Shown: positions 34,811 to 43,072 of the stretch, piece after piece
Numbering within the stretch: position 1 is the stretch's first letter
Layout of the letters: each line of letters opens with the position of its first letter
NCBI GenBank assembly: GCA_040702975.1
Contig: CP159990.1
Coordinates: 3,968,001 to 4,032,000 of the forward strand
Origin: Roseburia hominis
GTDB taxonomy: Bacteria; Bacillota; Clostridia; Lachnospirales; Lachnospiraceae
Length of the DNA: 64,000 bases
Reading direction: 5' to 3'
Made by a program: the position numbers and the translations under genes
Notes under the pieces: generated by a model
Told to the model about the DNA's origin: nothing
The model's database searches: none
What the model saw: the letters and a program-made list of their open reading frames with translations, nothing else

Positions 34811-35278
34811 TTATCCCCGAAGAGAGGCTATGATCCGGTTGGGATTAAGCAGAAGATCCAGGCCGTCCTGCATGGACCGCACACAAATATCTGCTTCTTT
34901 AAATAATTTTCCGTACATTCCCTCTCTGTCCATAATTCCTATAGATAGAGCCGCCTCTTTCAGCATTCCTTCGTCGTTGCGTCCGTTTCCGATTGCCACG
35001 CACCTTCGGCCGCCGGTCGATTTTACCAGCTCTTTCTTATATTCTTTTGCATTTCCCGTGGGAAATGTCTGGAGCACCACCGGAAGGCCTGCGCACTGTT
35101 CCTTCGCGTTGCCGTTGGTATCCGCCGTCAGAACATAGATTTGAAACAATTCCCCCAGGGCGGCAAGGCGCTCTCTGACGCTTGTGGGAATGATTCCGTC
35201 CACAGCTATGGTTCCGTTAAAATCCAAAAATAGTGTGTCAACCTCCAGGGTTTTATATTCCGGTATCTTTAGTATCAT
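34811..35278 (-). CDS. Soluble HAD-family hydrolase
   Basis: 155 residues from the ATG before ILKIPEYKTL (GAGAGGTAC upstream). HAD motif I is FLDFNGTIA near residue 18, where the second acid is Asn-shifted (DxNGT form seen in P-type ATPase-like soluble HADs). Motif II is VLTADT and motif IV GNGRNDEGML. It closely resembles the small P-domain-like HAD proteins with phosphatase activity of unknown substrate. Cytoplasmic. It precedes the ArsC-like gene by about 30 bp. Confidence 0.8.
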   Translation of the reverse strand: MILKIPEYKTLEVDTLFLDFNGTIAVDGIIPTSVRERLAALGELFQIYVLTADTNGNAKEQCAGLPVVLQTFPTGNAKEYKKELVKSTGGRRCVAIGNGRNDEGMLKEAALSIGIMDREGMYGKLFKEADICVRSMQDGLDLLLNPNRIIASLRG

Positions 35279-35495
35279 AGATGTACCTCTCAAATTCTAC
35301 TATTTGCTATGTGATCGACTCCATAAACAGATTTTTCACATTACCTTCATTATAATACATACTGCCCAAAAACGCATCTGTTTTTCCCGTCCGTAATCTC
35401 AACTCTTCCTATAACCAATATTTTACTGAAACATTTTCCCTTCCTTCGGGCACACTAACCATCATAAAATAACATTATAGAAAGGACTTCAAACC

Positions 35496-35915
35496 ATGAA
35501 ACACGCAAAATATATTCTTCTCCCCATACTTTTCCTGCTTCCCGGCTTTCTGCTGAATGGATGCAGCCGCGCAAACACCTACGCGCCTGTCGCAAATGCC
35601 GAAGAAGCCTTCGACTACACCAAGGCGCGGCAGACTCTTACCTCCCACGTATCCGACACCGTGTCGCGGGTTGAGAACACCATGCCGTCTGGGACGCCTG
35701 CGGAGCAGCAGTCGCAATTCTTCGCGCTGAAGCATGAGATTGAAACCGTGGAGAAAGAGCTGGAGGAATACGACCATCAGCTTGAAAATGGCTTTTTGAA
35801 CAACTCCCTCTCTCTCAAAGACTATCAAATCTACAATGCCCGGCTGGATAACCTGGAGGATCTGCTGGACAGCGCCGAGGAGCGGCTTGACTTTTCCTTC
35901 GGAATGGAGCTATAA
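35496..35915 (+). CDS. Small lipoprotein with helical domain
   Basis: 139 residues. The signal peptide ends in the lipobox LLNGC near residue 23, so the mature protein is predicted to be lipid-anchored outside the membrane. The rest is mostly helical (QFFALKHEIETVEKELEEYDHQLENG and LDNLEDLLDSAEERLDF), likely a three-helix bundle or coiled coil. AGAAAGGA precedes the start. Function unknown. Its 3' end overlaps the convergent LysR gene by six bases. Confidence 0.75.
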   Translation: MKHAKYILLPILFLLPGFLLNGCSRANTYAPVANAEEAFDYTKARQTLTSHVSDTVSRVENTMPSGTPAEQQSQFFALKHEIETVEKELEEYDHQLENGFLNNSLSLKDYQIYNARLDNLEDLLDSAEERLDFSFGMEL

Positions 35916-36806
35916 ATCCCCTGCGCCGCGAATCAGTTTCTCCAGTTCCTTTGCCGCCAGGCTCAGGGGCCTTCCGGAGTCCTTGATCAGGCAGATATAC
36001 CGGGAAGGTATCGTTTCTTTCAGCTCGACCTGGAACACTTCCCCCTCTTCAAGGGCTTCTTTCGCGAGGCTGTCCGGCAGAAATCCCAGCCCCAGATCAT
36101 ACCTCACCATCGGCAGGATCTGGTCTGCGGTGGCCGCCTCAATATCAGGGTGCAGAATCGCACCGTACTGGGAAAATATCTGACTGTAGAACTCATAAGT
36201 CTTCGTTTCCCGCCCCAGACAGACCAAAGGGTATTCTGTCAGCTCCTTTATCGATATCCGCCTCTTTGCAAGCTCTTCAAAATGTTTTCCCGCGATCAGG
36301 ATCTCCCGAATCTTTTTTAGACGGACCTCCCGCAGGGTACGGGCCGCTCCGGTGGGCGAGGTGACGACCGCAAGTTCCACCAGACCGCTCTTTACCGCGG
36401 CTACGGCCTGCGGGGTGGAGTGATTATGGATCTGTATACGAATTCCCGGCCAAACAAGATGAAATTGTTGCAGCACTGGGAGAAGAAGGCCGTGAAGTGC
36501 CGTCTCACTGGCACTGATCGCTACATTTCCCTCTTCCAGATTCCGTTTCCCCGATAATTCGTATTCCCCCGCCTGCAGTTGCTCCTGCGCAATCTGCACA
36601 TGGTCAAACAGCTTCTTTCCCTCCGGAGTCAGGGTGACCCCCCGATTGGAACGAATGAACAGGCGGCAGGCGAGTTCCCGCTCCAAATTGTTCATAGCCC
36701 GGGTAATATTGGGCTGGTTGCTCATGAGTATCTTCGCTGCGCGCGTAAAACTCTGATATTTTGCTACATAATAAAAAATTCTGTAATAATCGTAAGTAAC
36801 TGCCAT
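35910..36806 (-). CDS. LysR-family transcriptional regulator
   Basis: A 298-residue regulator. The N-terminal winged HTH (about 1-65: FYYVAKYQSFTRAAKILMSNQPNITRAMNNLERELACRLF) is unmistakable and is followed by the type 2 periplasmic-binding-like sensor domain (GNVAISASETALHGLLLPVL, VTSPTGAARTLREV, DLGLGFLPDSLAKEA). It lies 90 bp downstream of an SDR gene on the same strand, which it may regulate, but LysR genes usually stand divergent to their targets, so this is uncertain. Effector unknown. Confidence 0.9.
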   Translation of the reverse strand: MAVTYDYYRIFYYVAKYQSFTRAAKILMSNQPNITRAMNNLERELACRLFIRSNRGVTLTPEGKKLFDHVQIAQEQLQAGEYELSGKRNLEEGNVAISASETALHGLLLPVLQQFHLVWPGIRIQIHNHSTPQAVAAVKSGLVELAVVTSPTGAARTLREVRLKKIREILIAGKHFEELAKRRISIKELTEYPLVCLGRETKTYEFYSQIFSQYGAILHPDIEAATADQILPMVRYDLGLGFLPDSLAKEALEEGEVFQVELKETIPSRYICLIKDSGRPLSLAAKELEKLIRGAGDL

Positions 36807-36896
36807 CGTCTTCTCCTGCTATGCCTTGCAACAAAAACGCCAGGAAACATTTCCGGCCTCCTGACGTTCTTATTTTTCATAACATTACCGGGTCAT

Positions 36897-37640
36897 TTAG
36901 CTGCGCATTGCACCGTCAACGGACAGAAGCTCTCCCGTCACGTAGCTTGCCAGGTCACTTGCCAGATACAGGAATGCGTTGGCAATATCCTCCGGTTCTC
37001 CGATTCTCCTAAGCGGAATCGCACCAATCAGCGGTTTTATCATCTGCTCCGGAAGCGCTGCAACCATGTCAGTCTTTGTGATGCCCGGTGCCACCGCATT
37101 CACACGGATATTGCTGGGGCCCAGTTCTCTTGCCAGAGACCAGGTCAGTCCGTTGACCGCATATTTACTTGCCGGATATGCAACGCCGCTGGGCTGTCCG
37201 CTGATACTTACCATGGAGCTGGTATTCAAAATACAGCCGCCGCCCTGTTCTTTCATAATCTTTACGGTTGGTATGATCGTATACATAAGCGCATTCACAT
37301 TCAGATCCATGACCTTCTCAAACTGCTCACCCGTATATTTGTCGATAGGCGTGCTGTCTGAAACTCCGGCATTATTTACCAGAATATCAATTCTTCCGTA
37401 CTGTTCTTTCACTTTCTCGATCGCTGCTTCCACTGATGCCGCGTCTTTCAGGTTCGGATAATCGCCACTTACTTCCCAGTCAGCGTTTTCCGCTTTCAAT
37501 GAAGCAAGTGCTTTCTCGACCGTCTCAGCCCTGGAGCCGAATAATACAACCTTAGCGCCATTTTCCAGATACTTTTTCACGATCGCGTATCCGATTCCTC
37601 TTGTACCGCCTGTAACTACCGCTACTTTTCCTTTTAACAT
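36897..37640 (-). CDS. Short-chain dehydrogenase/reductase
   Basis: A 247-residue NAD(P)-dependent oxidoreductase. Cofactor motif TGGTRGIGYA near residue 11, NNAGVSD near 90, catalytic Ser in NTSSMVSISGQ and the YPASKYAV Tyr-x-x-x-Lys near 157 are all intact; GELLSVDGAMRS closes it. The fold resembles FabG and bile-acid or steroid dehydrogenases of gut Clostridia such as the BaiA type; substrate cannot be assigned from sequence alone. It has a strong divergent promoter and no fatty-acid gene neighbours, which argues against FabG. Confidence 0.88.
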   Translation of the reverse strand: MLKGKVAVVTGGTRGIGYAIVKKYLENGAKVVLFGSRAETVEKALASLKAENADWEVSGDYPNLKDAASVEAAIEKVKEQYGRIDILVNNAGVSDSTPIDKYTGEQFEKVMDLNVNALMYTIIPTVKIMKEQGGGCILNTSSMVSISGQPSGVAYPASKYAVNGLTWSLARELGPSNIRVNAVAPGITKTDMVAALPEQMIKPLIGAIPLRRIGEPEDIANAFLYLASDLASYVTGELLSVDGAMRS

Positions 37641-37773
37641 AGCCTGTTCCTCCTTGTCCGTTTCATTTCTCGCTACTGTTCACTTCCAATGCCGTCATGA
37701 GTTCCTTCATTATTATATGACAGAACTGCTATATGCAGATAACTCCACATATCGAAAACGTTGTACTGTTTTT

Positions 37774-37803
37774 ATTATAATATAAGTATGTCTGATATGT
37801 CAA
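37774..37803 (-). promoter_or_regulatory. Promoter of the SDR gene
   Basis: On the minus strand TTGACA (37798-37803), an 18-bp spacer and TATAAT (37774-37779), both perfect matches. Back to back with the MATE promoter 31 bp away. Confidence 0.75.
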
Positions 37804-37833
37804 AAAATTATATCTACTATTTCATATATATAT

Positions 37834-37862
37834 TTTACATTGCCAAAAAATAAAAGTATAAT
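37834..37862 (+). promoter_or_regulatory. Promoter of the MATE transporter gene
   Basis: TTTACA (37834-37839), a 17-bp spacer and TATAAT (37857-37862), about 40 bp upstream of the start. Confidence 0.7.
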
Positions 37863-37900
37863 ACTTGAGGAAGTCAAATCATGAATTTGGAGGCATACAT

Positions 37901-39265
37901 ATGAATAAAGATCTGACCGTAGGAAAACCGGAGACTGTGCTCTGGAGATTCTGTCTGCCCTTGTTTGGCAGTATCATTTTCCAGCAGCTCTACAACATCG
38001 CCGACAGTCTGGTCGCCGGAAAATTTATCGGTGAAAATGCGTTGGCCGCAGTGGGAAACAGCTATGAAATCACTTTAATTTTCATCGCCTTTGCCTTTGG
38101 ATGCAACATCGGTTGTTCCGTCATCGTATCCCAGCTCTTCGGCGCTAAAAACTATACTTCTATGAAAACCGCAGTTTACACCACCATCATCGCGAGTGCA
38201 ATCCTCTGCGCAGCCCTGATGCTTAGCGGTATTCTCGGCTGCGATGTCCTGCTTCGGCTGATTCATACGCCGCAGGAAATTCTGGCCGATTCAGAATTGT
38301 ACCTGGATATTTATGTATGGGGGCTTCCCTTCATGTTCTTCTATAATATAGCCACCGGCATTTTCTCGGCCCTCGGCGACTCACGGACCCCGTTTCTCTT
38401 TCTGGCGCTTTCCTCCACCTCCAATATCGCAGTGGATATCCTGTTCGTCACTGCATTTGGCATGGGCGTGGACGGCGTCGCATGGGCGACCTTTCTCTGC
38501 CAGGGAGTGAGCTGTATTCTGGCCCTTATCGTTGTACTTAAAAGGCTGAGAACCATAGAAACCCCTGCGAAACCAGCGCTTTTCTCATGGAGTATCCTGA
38601 GAAAGATTGCGGTCATTGCTATCCCCAGCATTCTTCAGCAGAGTTTCATTTCCATCGGAAATATCATAATCCAAAGCGTCATCAACAGCTTTGGTGCCAG
38701 CGTGATCGCCGGATATTCCGCCGCTGTCAAGCTGAATAACCTGGTTATTACTTCCTTCACTACCCTGGGAAATGGTATTTCCAATTACACCGCGCAGAAT
38801 CTGGGAGCAAAGAAGCTGCCGCGTATCAAAGACGGCTTTCGGGCGGGACTTAAAATGGTCTGGACTCTTAGCGTACCGCTGGTGCTGCTGTACTTCCTGG
38901 CAGGCCGTTTCCTTCTGTACCTGTTCATGGATAACGGAAGTACCGCCGCGATCCGCACGGGAATTCAGTTCCTGCGTATCCTGTCCCCATTCTATTTCGT
39001 AGTTTCCGCCAAGCTGGTAGCCGACGGAATCCTCAGAGGCGCAGGACTTATGAAGCGGTTCATGTCCTCCACCTTTACCGACCTGATTCTCCGTGTCGTG
39101 CTGGCGGCAGGCCTTTCCCGAATCCTCGGCTCCGTGGGAATTTGGTGTGCATGGCCGATTGGCTGGACGATTGCGACCACAATGTCCATACTGTTCTACC
39201 ATACCGGGCCGTGGAACCGGGCGGCAAATGGAGAAATGCAAGAGAACATGAATTTGAGTGATTAG
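37901..39265 (+). CDS. MATE-family efflux transporter
   Basis: 454 residues from the ATG before NKDLTVGKPETVLWRFCLPL; GGAGG precedes by seven bases, while the longer start is a TTG without one. Twelve membrane segments are expected; motifs FGSIIFQQLYNIADSLVAGKFIG (TM1) and the repeat in the second half (PSILQQSFISIGNIIIQSVINSFG) show the internal duplication typical of MATE proteins. It uses a Na+ or H+ gradient to expel organic cations or drugs. Divergent from the SDR gene, so they may share regulation. Confidence 0.93.
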   Translation: MNKDLTVGKPETVLWRFCLPLFGSIIFQQLYNIADSLVAGKFIGENALAAVGNSYEITLIFIAFAFGCNIGCSVIVSQLFGAKNYTSMKTAVYTTIIASAILCAALMLSGILGCDVLLRLIHTPQEILADSELYLDIYVWGLPFMFFYNIATGIFSALGDSRTPFLFLALSSTSNIAVDILFVTAFGMGVDGVAWATFLCQGVSCILALIVVLKRLRTIETPAKPALFSWSILRKIAVIAIPSILQQSFISIGNIIIQSVINSFGASVIAGYSAAVKLNNLVITSFTTLGNGISNYTAQNLGAKKLPRIKDGFRAGLKMVWTLSVPLVLLYFLAGRFLLYLFMDNGSTAAIRTGIQFLRILSPFYFVVSAKLVADGILRGAGLMKRFMSSTFTDLILRVVLAAGLSRILGSVGIWCAWPIGWTIATTMSILFYHTGPWNRAANGEMQENMNLSD

Positions 39266-39390
39266 CCCGTCCAAAAATGCACAATAACTGCATAATTATC
39301 GAATATGCAATTGTTCTACATTTTACACATAACCGCTTCTTTTATCGTGAACTATGAGACGACAAAACAAACCTAAAGGAGAGTATAGCA

Positions 39391-39921
39391 ATGCTTCAAT
39401 ATAGAGAACTGTGTGCAGAGGAAATCTGCCGCGAATTATTCCATTATTTTATCCGCCGCCAGAACGTCACCAAATGCTGGCGCAAAGAAAATGACTGCTG
39501 GGTCATCAAAGACGACCCGTTCATTGACGATTGGACGGAAAATGATTATTATTTTCTAGTCAAATGTCTCAAAAACACTGTCACTTCCGGTGGATTCGTC
39601 TATGCTGCTTTTGACGACGGCCGTCTGAAAGGATTTACCTCTGTTGAGCCTTCTTTATTCGGCGGCTCGCAGTGTTACCTCGATTTGTCTAGTCTTCATG
39701 TATCAGAGGATATGCGGGGCAGGGGAATCGGTAAATCCCTGTTTCTGGCCGCGAAAGAATGGGCCGGACAGCACGGTGCCCGTAAGCTCTACATTTCCGG
39801 CCATTCCGCCGTTGAGACCCAGGCATTTTACAAGGCGATGGGCTGCGTCCCCGCAGAGGTCCATCATATGGAGCATGTGGAGAGGGAGCCTTATGACTGC
39901 CAGCTTGAATGTGAGCTTTAA
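39391..39921 (+). CDS. GNAT-family N-acetyltransferase
   Basis: A 176-residue acyl-CoA-dependent transferase. The acetyl-CoA pyrophosphate-binding loop is MRGRGIGKSLFLAAKEWAG near residue 112, preceded by the typical beta strand YLDLSSLHVSED. The C-terminal QAFYKAMGCVPAEVHHMEHVEREPYDCQLE completes the fold. CxxE-type N-terminal region YRELCAEEICRELFHYFIRRQ is family-specific. AAAGGAGAG precedes the start. Substrate unknown; the subgroup is often found in gut Firmicutes. Monocistronic with its own terminator. Confidence 0.9.
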   Translation: MLQYRELCAEEICRELFHYFIRRQNVTKCWRKENDCWVIKDDPFIDDWTENDYYFLVKCLKNTVTSGGFVYAAFDDGRLKGFTSVEPSLFGGSQCYLDLSSLHVSEDMRGRGIGKSLFLAAKEWAGQHGARKLYISGHSAVETQAFYKAMGCVPAEVHHMEHVEREPYDCQLECEL

Positions 39922-39964
39922 CAGATCCTGCGCTTAAAACAGGGCATAGGTATTTTATTCTGAC

Positions 39965-40000
39965 ACCGGGCGGCCGTCCAAAGACAGCCGCCCGGTTTTC
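39965..40000. terminator. Terminator between GNAT and creatininase genes
   Basis: ACCGGGCGGC (39965-39974) and GCCGCCCGGT (39987-39996) form a perfect 10-bp GC-rich stem followed by TTTTC. It serves the rightward GNAT gene, and possibly the convergent creatininase. Confidence 0.82.
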
Positions 40001-40023
40001 TACGATAATATTTACTTGATTCT

Positions 40024-40803
40024 TTATTTCTCGTTTTTCTTTTTCTGCCAGTCTACTTTTGCAAATTCGTTCATAAAATCCACGAGAAAATCCGCAGTGG
40101 TTTCCAGCATTTCTTTGCCCCACTCTGTGGTTGCCTCCCTCGGATGGTCCGGGCCGATCCAGCCACTGTCCGTAATCCGTCTGATGCTGCGGGGAATGGT
40201 AATCGGCACTCCCCTGTAATCGCAGACCTGATAACCCTTAGCTTTGATATTCTCTGTAAGATCGTACAGAACCAGGTTTCCCCCTATCTCATTTTTATCG
40301 ACCAGATCGGGATTAATGCCTAATATAGCTGCAGTTTCTTCTGCCCCGCCATGACCGCCTTTCCATTTCGGATCCAGCTCTCCTGCAATGAGCCACCAGT
40401 TAAGAATCGCCGTAAGACAGCCCTTTTTCTCGTACTCTGTTCCAACTCGCTGAATCGTGGAAACATTTCCTCCATGTCCGTTCAGCATCACAAATTTTCT
40501 GGCGCCATGCAAATACAGGTTTTCCACTACCTGCTTTAGAAATTCGTAATAGACATCCGGCGCGATACTGATGCTTCCCGGATAATCCGTCAAATCCTGA
40601 CATATTCCATAAGGAATCGAGGGTGCAATCAATATATCGCTTTTTTCCTCGATAAGTTTCGCTAAATGCTCCGGAATCAATGCGTCCGTTCCCAGCGGCA
40701 TATGTCTCCCATGACTTTCAATGCTTCCAAGAGGCAGAAGCACCATATCATTTTCCTGAAAATACGTTTCTGCCTGAGGCCATGTTATGTTTTCCAAACG
40801 CAT
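40024..40803 (-). CDS. Creatininase-family amidohydrolase
   Basis: 259 residues from the ATG with GGGAGGAG upstream. The family's binuclear-metal motifs are seen: LPLGSIESHGRHMPLGTDALIPE (Glu, His, Asp ligands, about 25-47), RKFVMLNGHGGN near 115 and GGHGGAEETA near 168. Members hydrolyse creatinine or related cyclic amides or cleave formyl groups in cofactor pathways; the true substrate here is unknown. It lies 22 bp downstream of the peptidase gene and is probably its partner in one operon. Confidence 0.9.
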   Translation of the reverse strand: MRLENITWPQAETYFQENDMVLLPLGSIESHGRHMPLGTDALIPEHLAKLIEEKSDILIAPSIPYGICQDLTDYPGSISIAPDVYYEFLKQVVENLYLHGARKFVMLNGHGGNVSTIQRVGTEYEKKGCLTAILNWWLIAGELDPKWKGGHGGAEETAAILGINPDLVDKNEIGGNLVLYDLTENIKAKGYQVCDYRGVPITIPRSIRRITDSGWIGPDHPREATTEWGKEMLETTADFLVDFMNEFAKVDWQKKKNEK

Positions 40804-40824
40804 ATCTGCTCCTCCCATCCTGCC

Positions 40825-42789
40825 CTATTTCAACGCTTTTTCGATAAATAACCGCATCTCTGCAATCGTCTTCCAGTAGGCCTCGCCGCTTCCCCTGTCA
40901 TGAGCGCCTTCCGCGAGAACACGGAGCAATATCGGATTACAGCTTCTGTTTTTTTCCTGCATAAGCGCAGCAAATTTCTTTCCATGATAAGGCGGCACAT
41001 TATTATCGCACTCACCCGTCTGTATATAGGTAGCCGGATATTCTACTTCCCGCACATTATGATACGGAGAATAACTCAGCATATACTCAAACATCTCTTT
41101 ACTCTCCAAGGGATTTCCATATTCCTGGATATATCTCGGTCCATTATCATCTCTCGTAAACCGGATCATATCCGTGTGTGGAACCGAATCAATGACACAG
41201 CCGAACAGATCCGGGCGCATGGTCACGAGCACAGACATCAGAAGTCCTCCATTGGAACAGCCGTCAATCCCTATCTTTTCCGGCTTCGTCCACCCATCCT
41301 GTATCAGTTGCTCGGTAACGCCGATAAAATCATCATAACAATTCCGCTTTTTCATCTGCATTCCGTCTTTGTGCCACTTAGCGCCAAATTCATTGCCGCC
41401 GCGAATATTCGCCAGCACATAGATTCCGCCTTGTTCCACCCAGTCGCCGATCACGATTCCCGTCACCATATCACGATACCAGGGCGTCATGGAGGCATTA
41501 TAACCGCCATATGCATAGATAATCGTCGGATTGCTACCGTCTCTTGGCACGTCTTTTCGGTGTACAAAGAAGTAGGGGATCATTTCCTCGTCTCCTTTGG
41601 AGGGCGCCCATTTCTGCTCCACGACAAGATCTTCATACCGTTTTTCTTCCGTTTCAAACAACATCTCAAAATTCTCTCCGTCAAATTTTAAAATACTTGC
41701 AGGGCGGGTAAATGATTCAAATGTCATCGTCGCCTCCTTTTGTGAGCACGACAGAAGAGAGGCTGTTCCGATCGCGTCCGGAAGTGCAATCTTGGTTTCC
41801 CGATCTCCTTCTATCTTTATAAGCACAGACGCAACATTTCGCTTTGCAAGCAGGAAAATGCTGTCGCCCAGAACAAAACCGCCCTCCAGCATATCAGCAG
41901 TTCCTTCCCGCACTATGCGCGCCTCTGCAAGTGTATTCTCCTTGTCAACGGCAATCAGAGCTCCCATTTCAAACTGACTCTTTGATATAAAATAGTGTGT
42001 TCCCGCCTTGGTTCCGATATAATGAATCTCTTCTGCGTCGCTATTGATCACATGAATCTTGCCTGTATTTTCCTCGATTGCCACATATCTCCAGTTAGAG
42101 AAATCGTCCCAGAGCTCTACTATTATATGCTCTTTATCCTGAGCACAGTAAAGCATCGCAATCCCTGCCGTACCGCACTCCTCATAAACGGTCGTCTCTT
42201 TCCCATTTAAAATGTCATAGCAGACCACTTTCAGAGTTGTTAATTTCGTCTCTTCATCGTAGTATGCATGTCCTATGTAGAAATTCAAATGGTTCGCCGA
42301 CCATACGCCTGACCATGCGGAATCTCTCTGCTCTATTACCTGCTTTGTAATTCTGTCCATAACGAGATAGGTGCCTTTATTATCACCATCCTTCATGGCC
42401 TGAATGGCAATGTATCTGTCATTGCACTCTGACAAAGCCGCGCCAAAAGGAGTTATATGCTCGATATCGTAGCGTTTGAGAATCGGCTCTTCGTTTTCCA
42501 TATTCTTGTCGAGGTGCACAATAGCATGGAAGCCGCCCTTTGATGTGACGGCAATATACCCATCTTCACACCGTTCCAGAGAAGTGAACGTCCGCGCCGG
42601 TTCCGCCGCCTTTAATTCTCCTATTTTTTTCTCAAGCATTTTCTCATCGAACCATTCGTCGGTTCTCTGGTTCTCATCTGCTACCCACTTCAGTACTTCC
42701 GGGTCTTTGGCATTCTCCAGCCATCTGTAGTTGTCGACTAATTCATGTCCAAAAATTTCTTCTACAACCGGTCTTTTTTGTGTCTTCAT
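40825..42789 (-). CDS. Prolyl oligopeptidase family serine peptidase
   Basis: 654 residues from the ATG before KTQKRPVVEEIFG, with AAGGAGGAAAGAAAC upstream. The N-terminal part is a seven-bladed propeller (about 70-390). The C-terminal alpha/beta hydrolase (about 400-654) shows the nucleophile in GIDGCSNGGLLMSVL, Asp in TGECDNNVPPYHG and His in EGAHDRGSG. DNYRWLENAKDPEVLKWV is the standard start of S9A peptidases. It cleaves short proline-containing peptides. Its promoter region carries TetR-type operators. No signal peptide; cytoplasmic. The 5' end is duplicated at 45073-45436 by an IS insertion. Confidence 0.93.
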   Translation of the reverse strand: MKTQKRPVVEEIFGHELVDNYRWLENAKDPEVLKWVADENQRTDEWFDEKMLEKKIGELKAAEPARTFTSLERCEDGYIAVTSKGGFHAIVHLDKNMENEEPILKRYDIEHITPFGAALSECNDRYIAIQAMKDGDNKGTYLVMDRITKQVIEQRDSAWSGVWSANHLNFYIGHAYYDEETKLTTLKVVCYDILNGKETTVYEECGTAGIAMLYCAQDKEHIIVELWDDFSNWRYVAIEENTGKIHVINSDAEEIHYIGTKAGTHYFISKSQFEMGALIAVDKENTLAEARIVREGTADMLEGGFVLGDSIFLLAKRNVASVLIKIEGDRETKIALPDAIGTASLLSCSQKEATMTFESFTRPASILKFDGENFEMLFETEEKRYEDLVVEQKWAPSKGDEEMIPYFFVHRKDVPRDGSNPTIIYAYGGYNASMTPWYRDMVTGIVIGDWVEQGGIYVLANIRGGNEFGAKWHKDGMQMKKRNCYDDFIGVTEQLIQDGWTKPEKIGIDGCSNGGLLMSVLVTMRPDLFGCVIDSVPHTDMIRFTRDDNGPRYIQEYGNPLESKEMFEYMLSYSPYHNVREVEYPATYIQTGECDNNVPPYHGKKFAALMQEKNRSCNPILLRVLAEGAHDRGSGEAYWKTIAEMRLFIEKALK

Positions 42790-42982
42790 GTTTCTTTCCT
42801 CCTTGCTTCTCCACCCCATTCCGGTCGGTGTTAAACGGATGCCACTTGCACCCAACACCCCGCGGAGCATTTTCGTTTTATAGAAAATACTTTCCTGGAA
42901 AATAATAAAATCCTGTTTACTCCACGCATCACCGACAGGTAATTATATCTTTTTTCAACATCTGCATCACAATGCCAAGTAT

Positions 42983-42998
42983 TGTAAACGCATTTACA
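42983..42998. promoter_or_regulatory. TetR-type operator O1
   Basis: Near-palindrome TGTAAACGCATTTACA (arms TGTAAA/TTTACA). Repeated as GGTAAACGCATTTATG at 43013-43028 and in the right-hand duplicate at 45347-45362 and 45377-45392. Probable binding sites of the divergent TetR regulator. Confidence 0.55.
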
Positions 42999-43005
42999 CT
43001 TATAA

Positions 43006-43034
43006 AGTATAGGGTAAACGCATTTATGTGTCAA
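43006..43034 (-). promoter_or_regulatory. Promoter of the peptidase-creatininase operon
   Basis: On the minus strand TTGACA (43029-43034), a 17-bp spacer and TATACT (43006-43011). The second operator copy (43013-43028) fills the spacer exactly, so repressor binding would block RNA polymerase. Confidence 0.75.
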
Positions 43035-43072
43035 GTAAAGGGCATTGCTTTTATGTGAGAAACGTGTATAAT

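Larger units (their letters stand above)
42709..43072. repeat. Left copy of the 364-bp direct duplication
   Basis: Identical by eye to 45073-45436. It holds the first 27 codons of the peptidase gene, its promoter and both operators, and ends at the TATAAT used by tetR in the other copy. The IS starts at the next base. Such long target-site duplications are a known habit of IS1634/IS1549-type elements. Confidence 0.93.
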
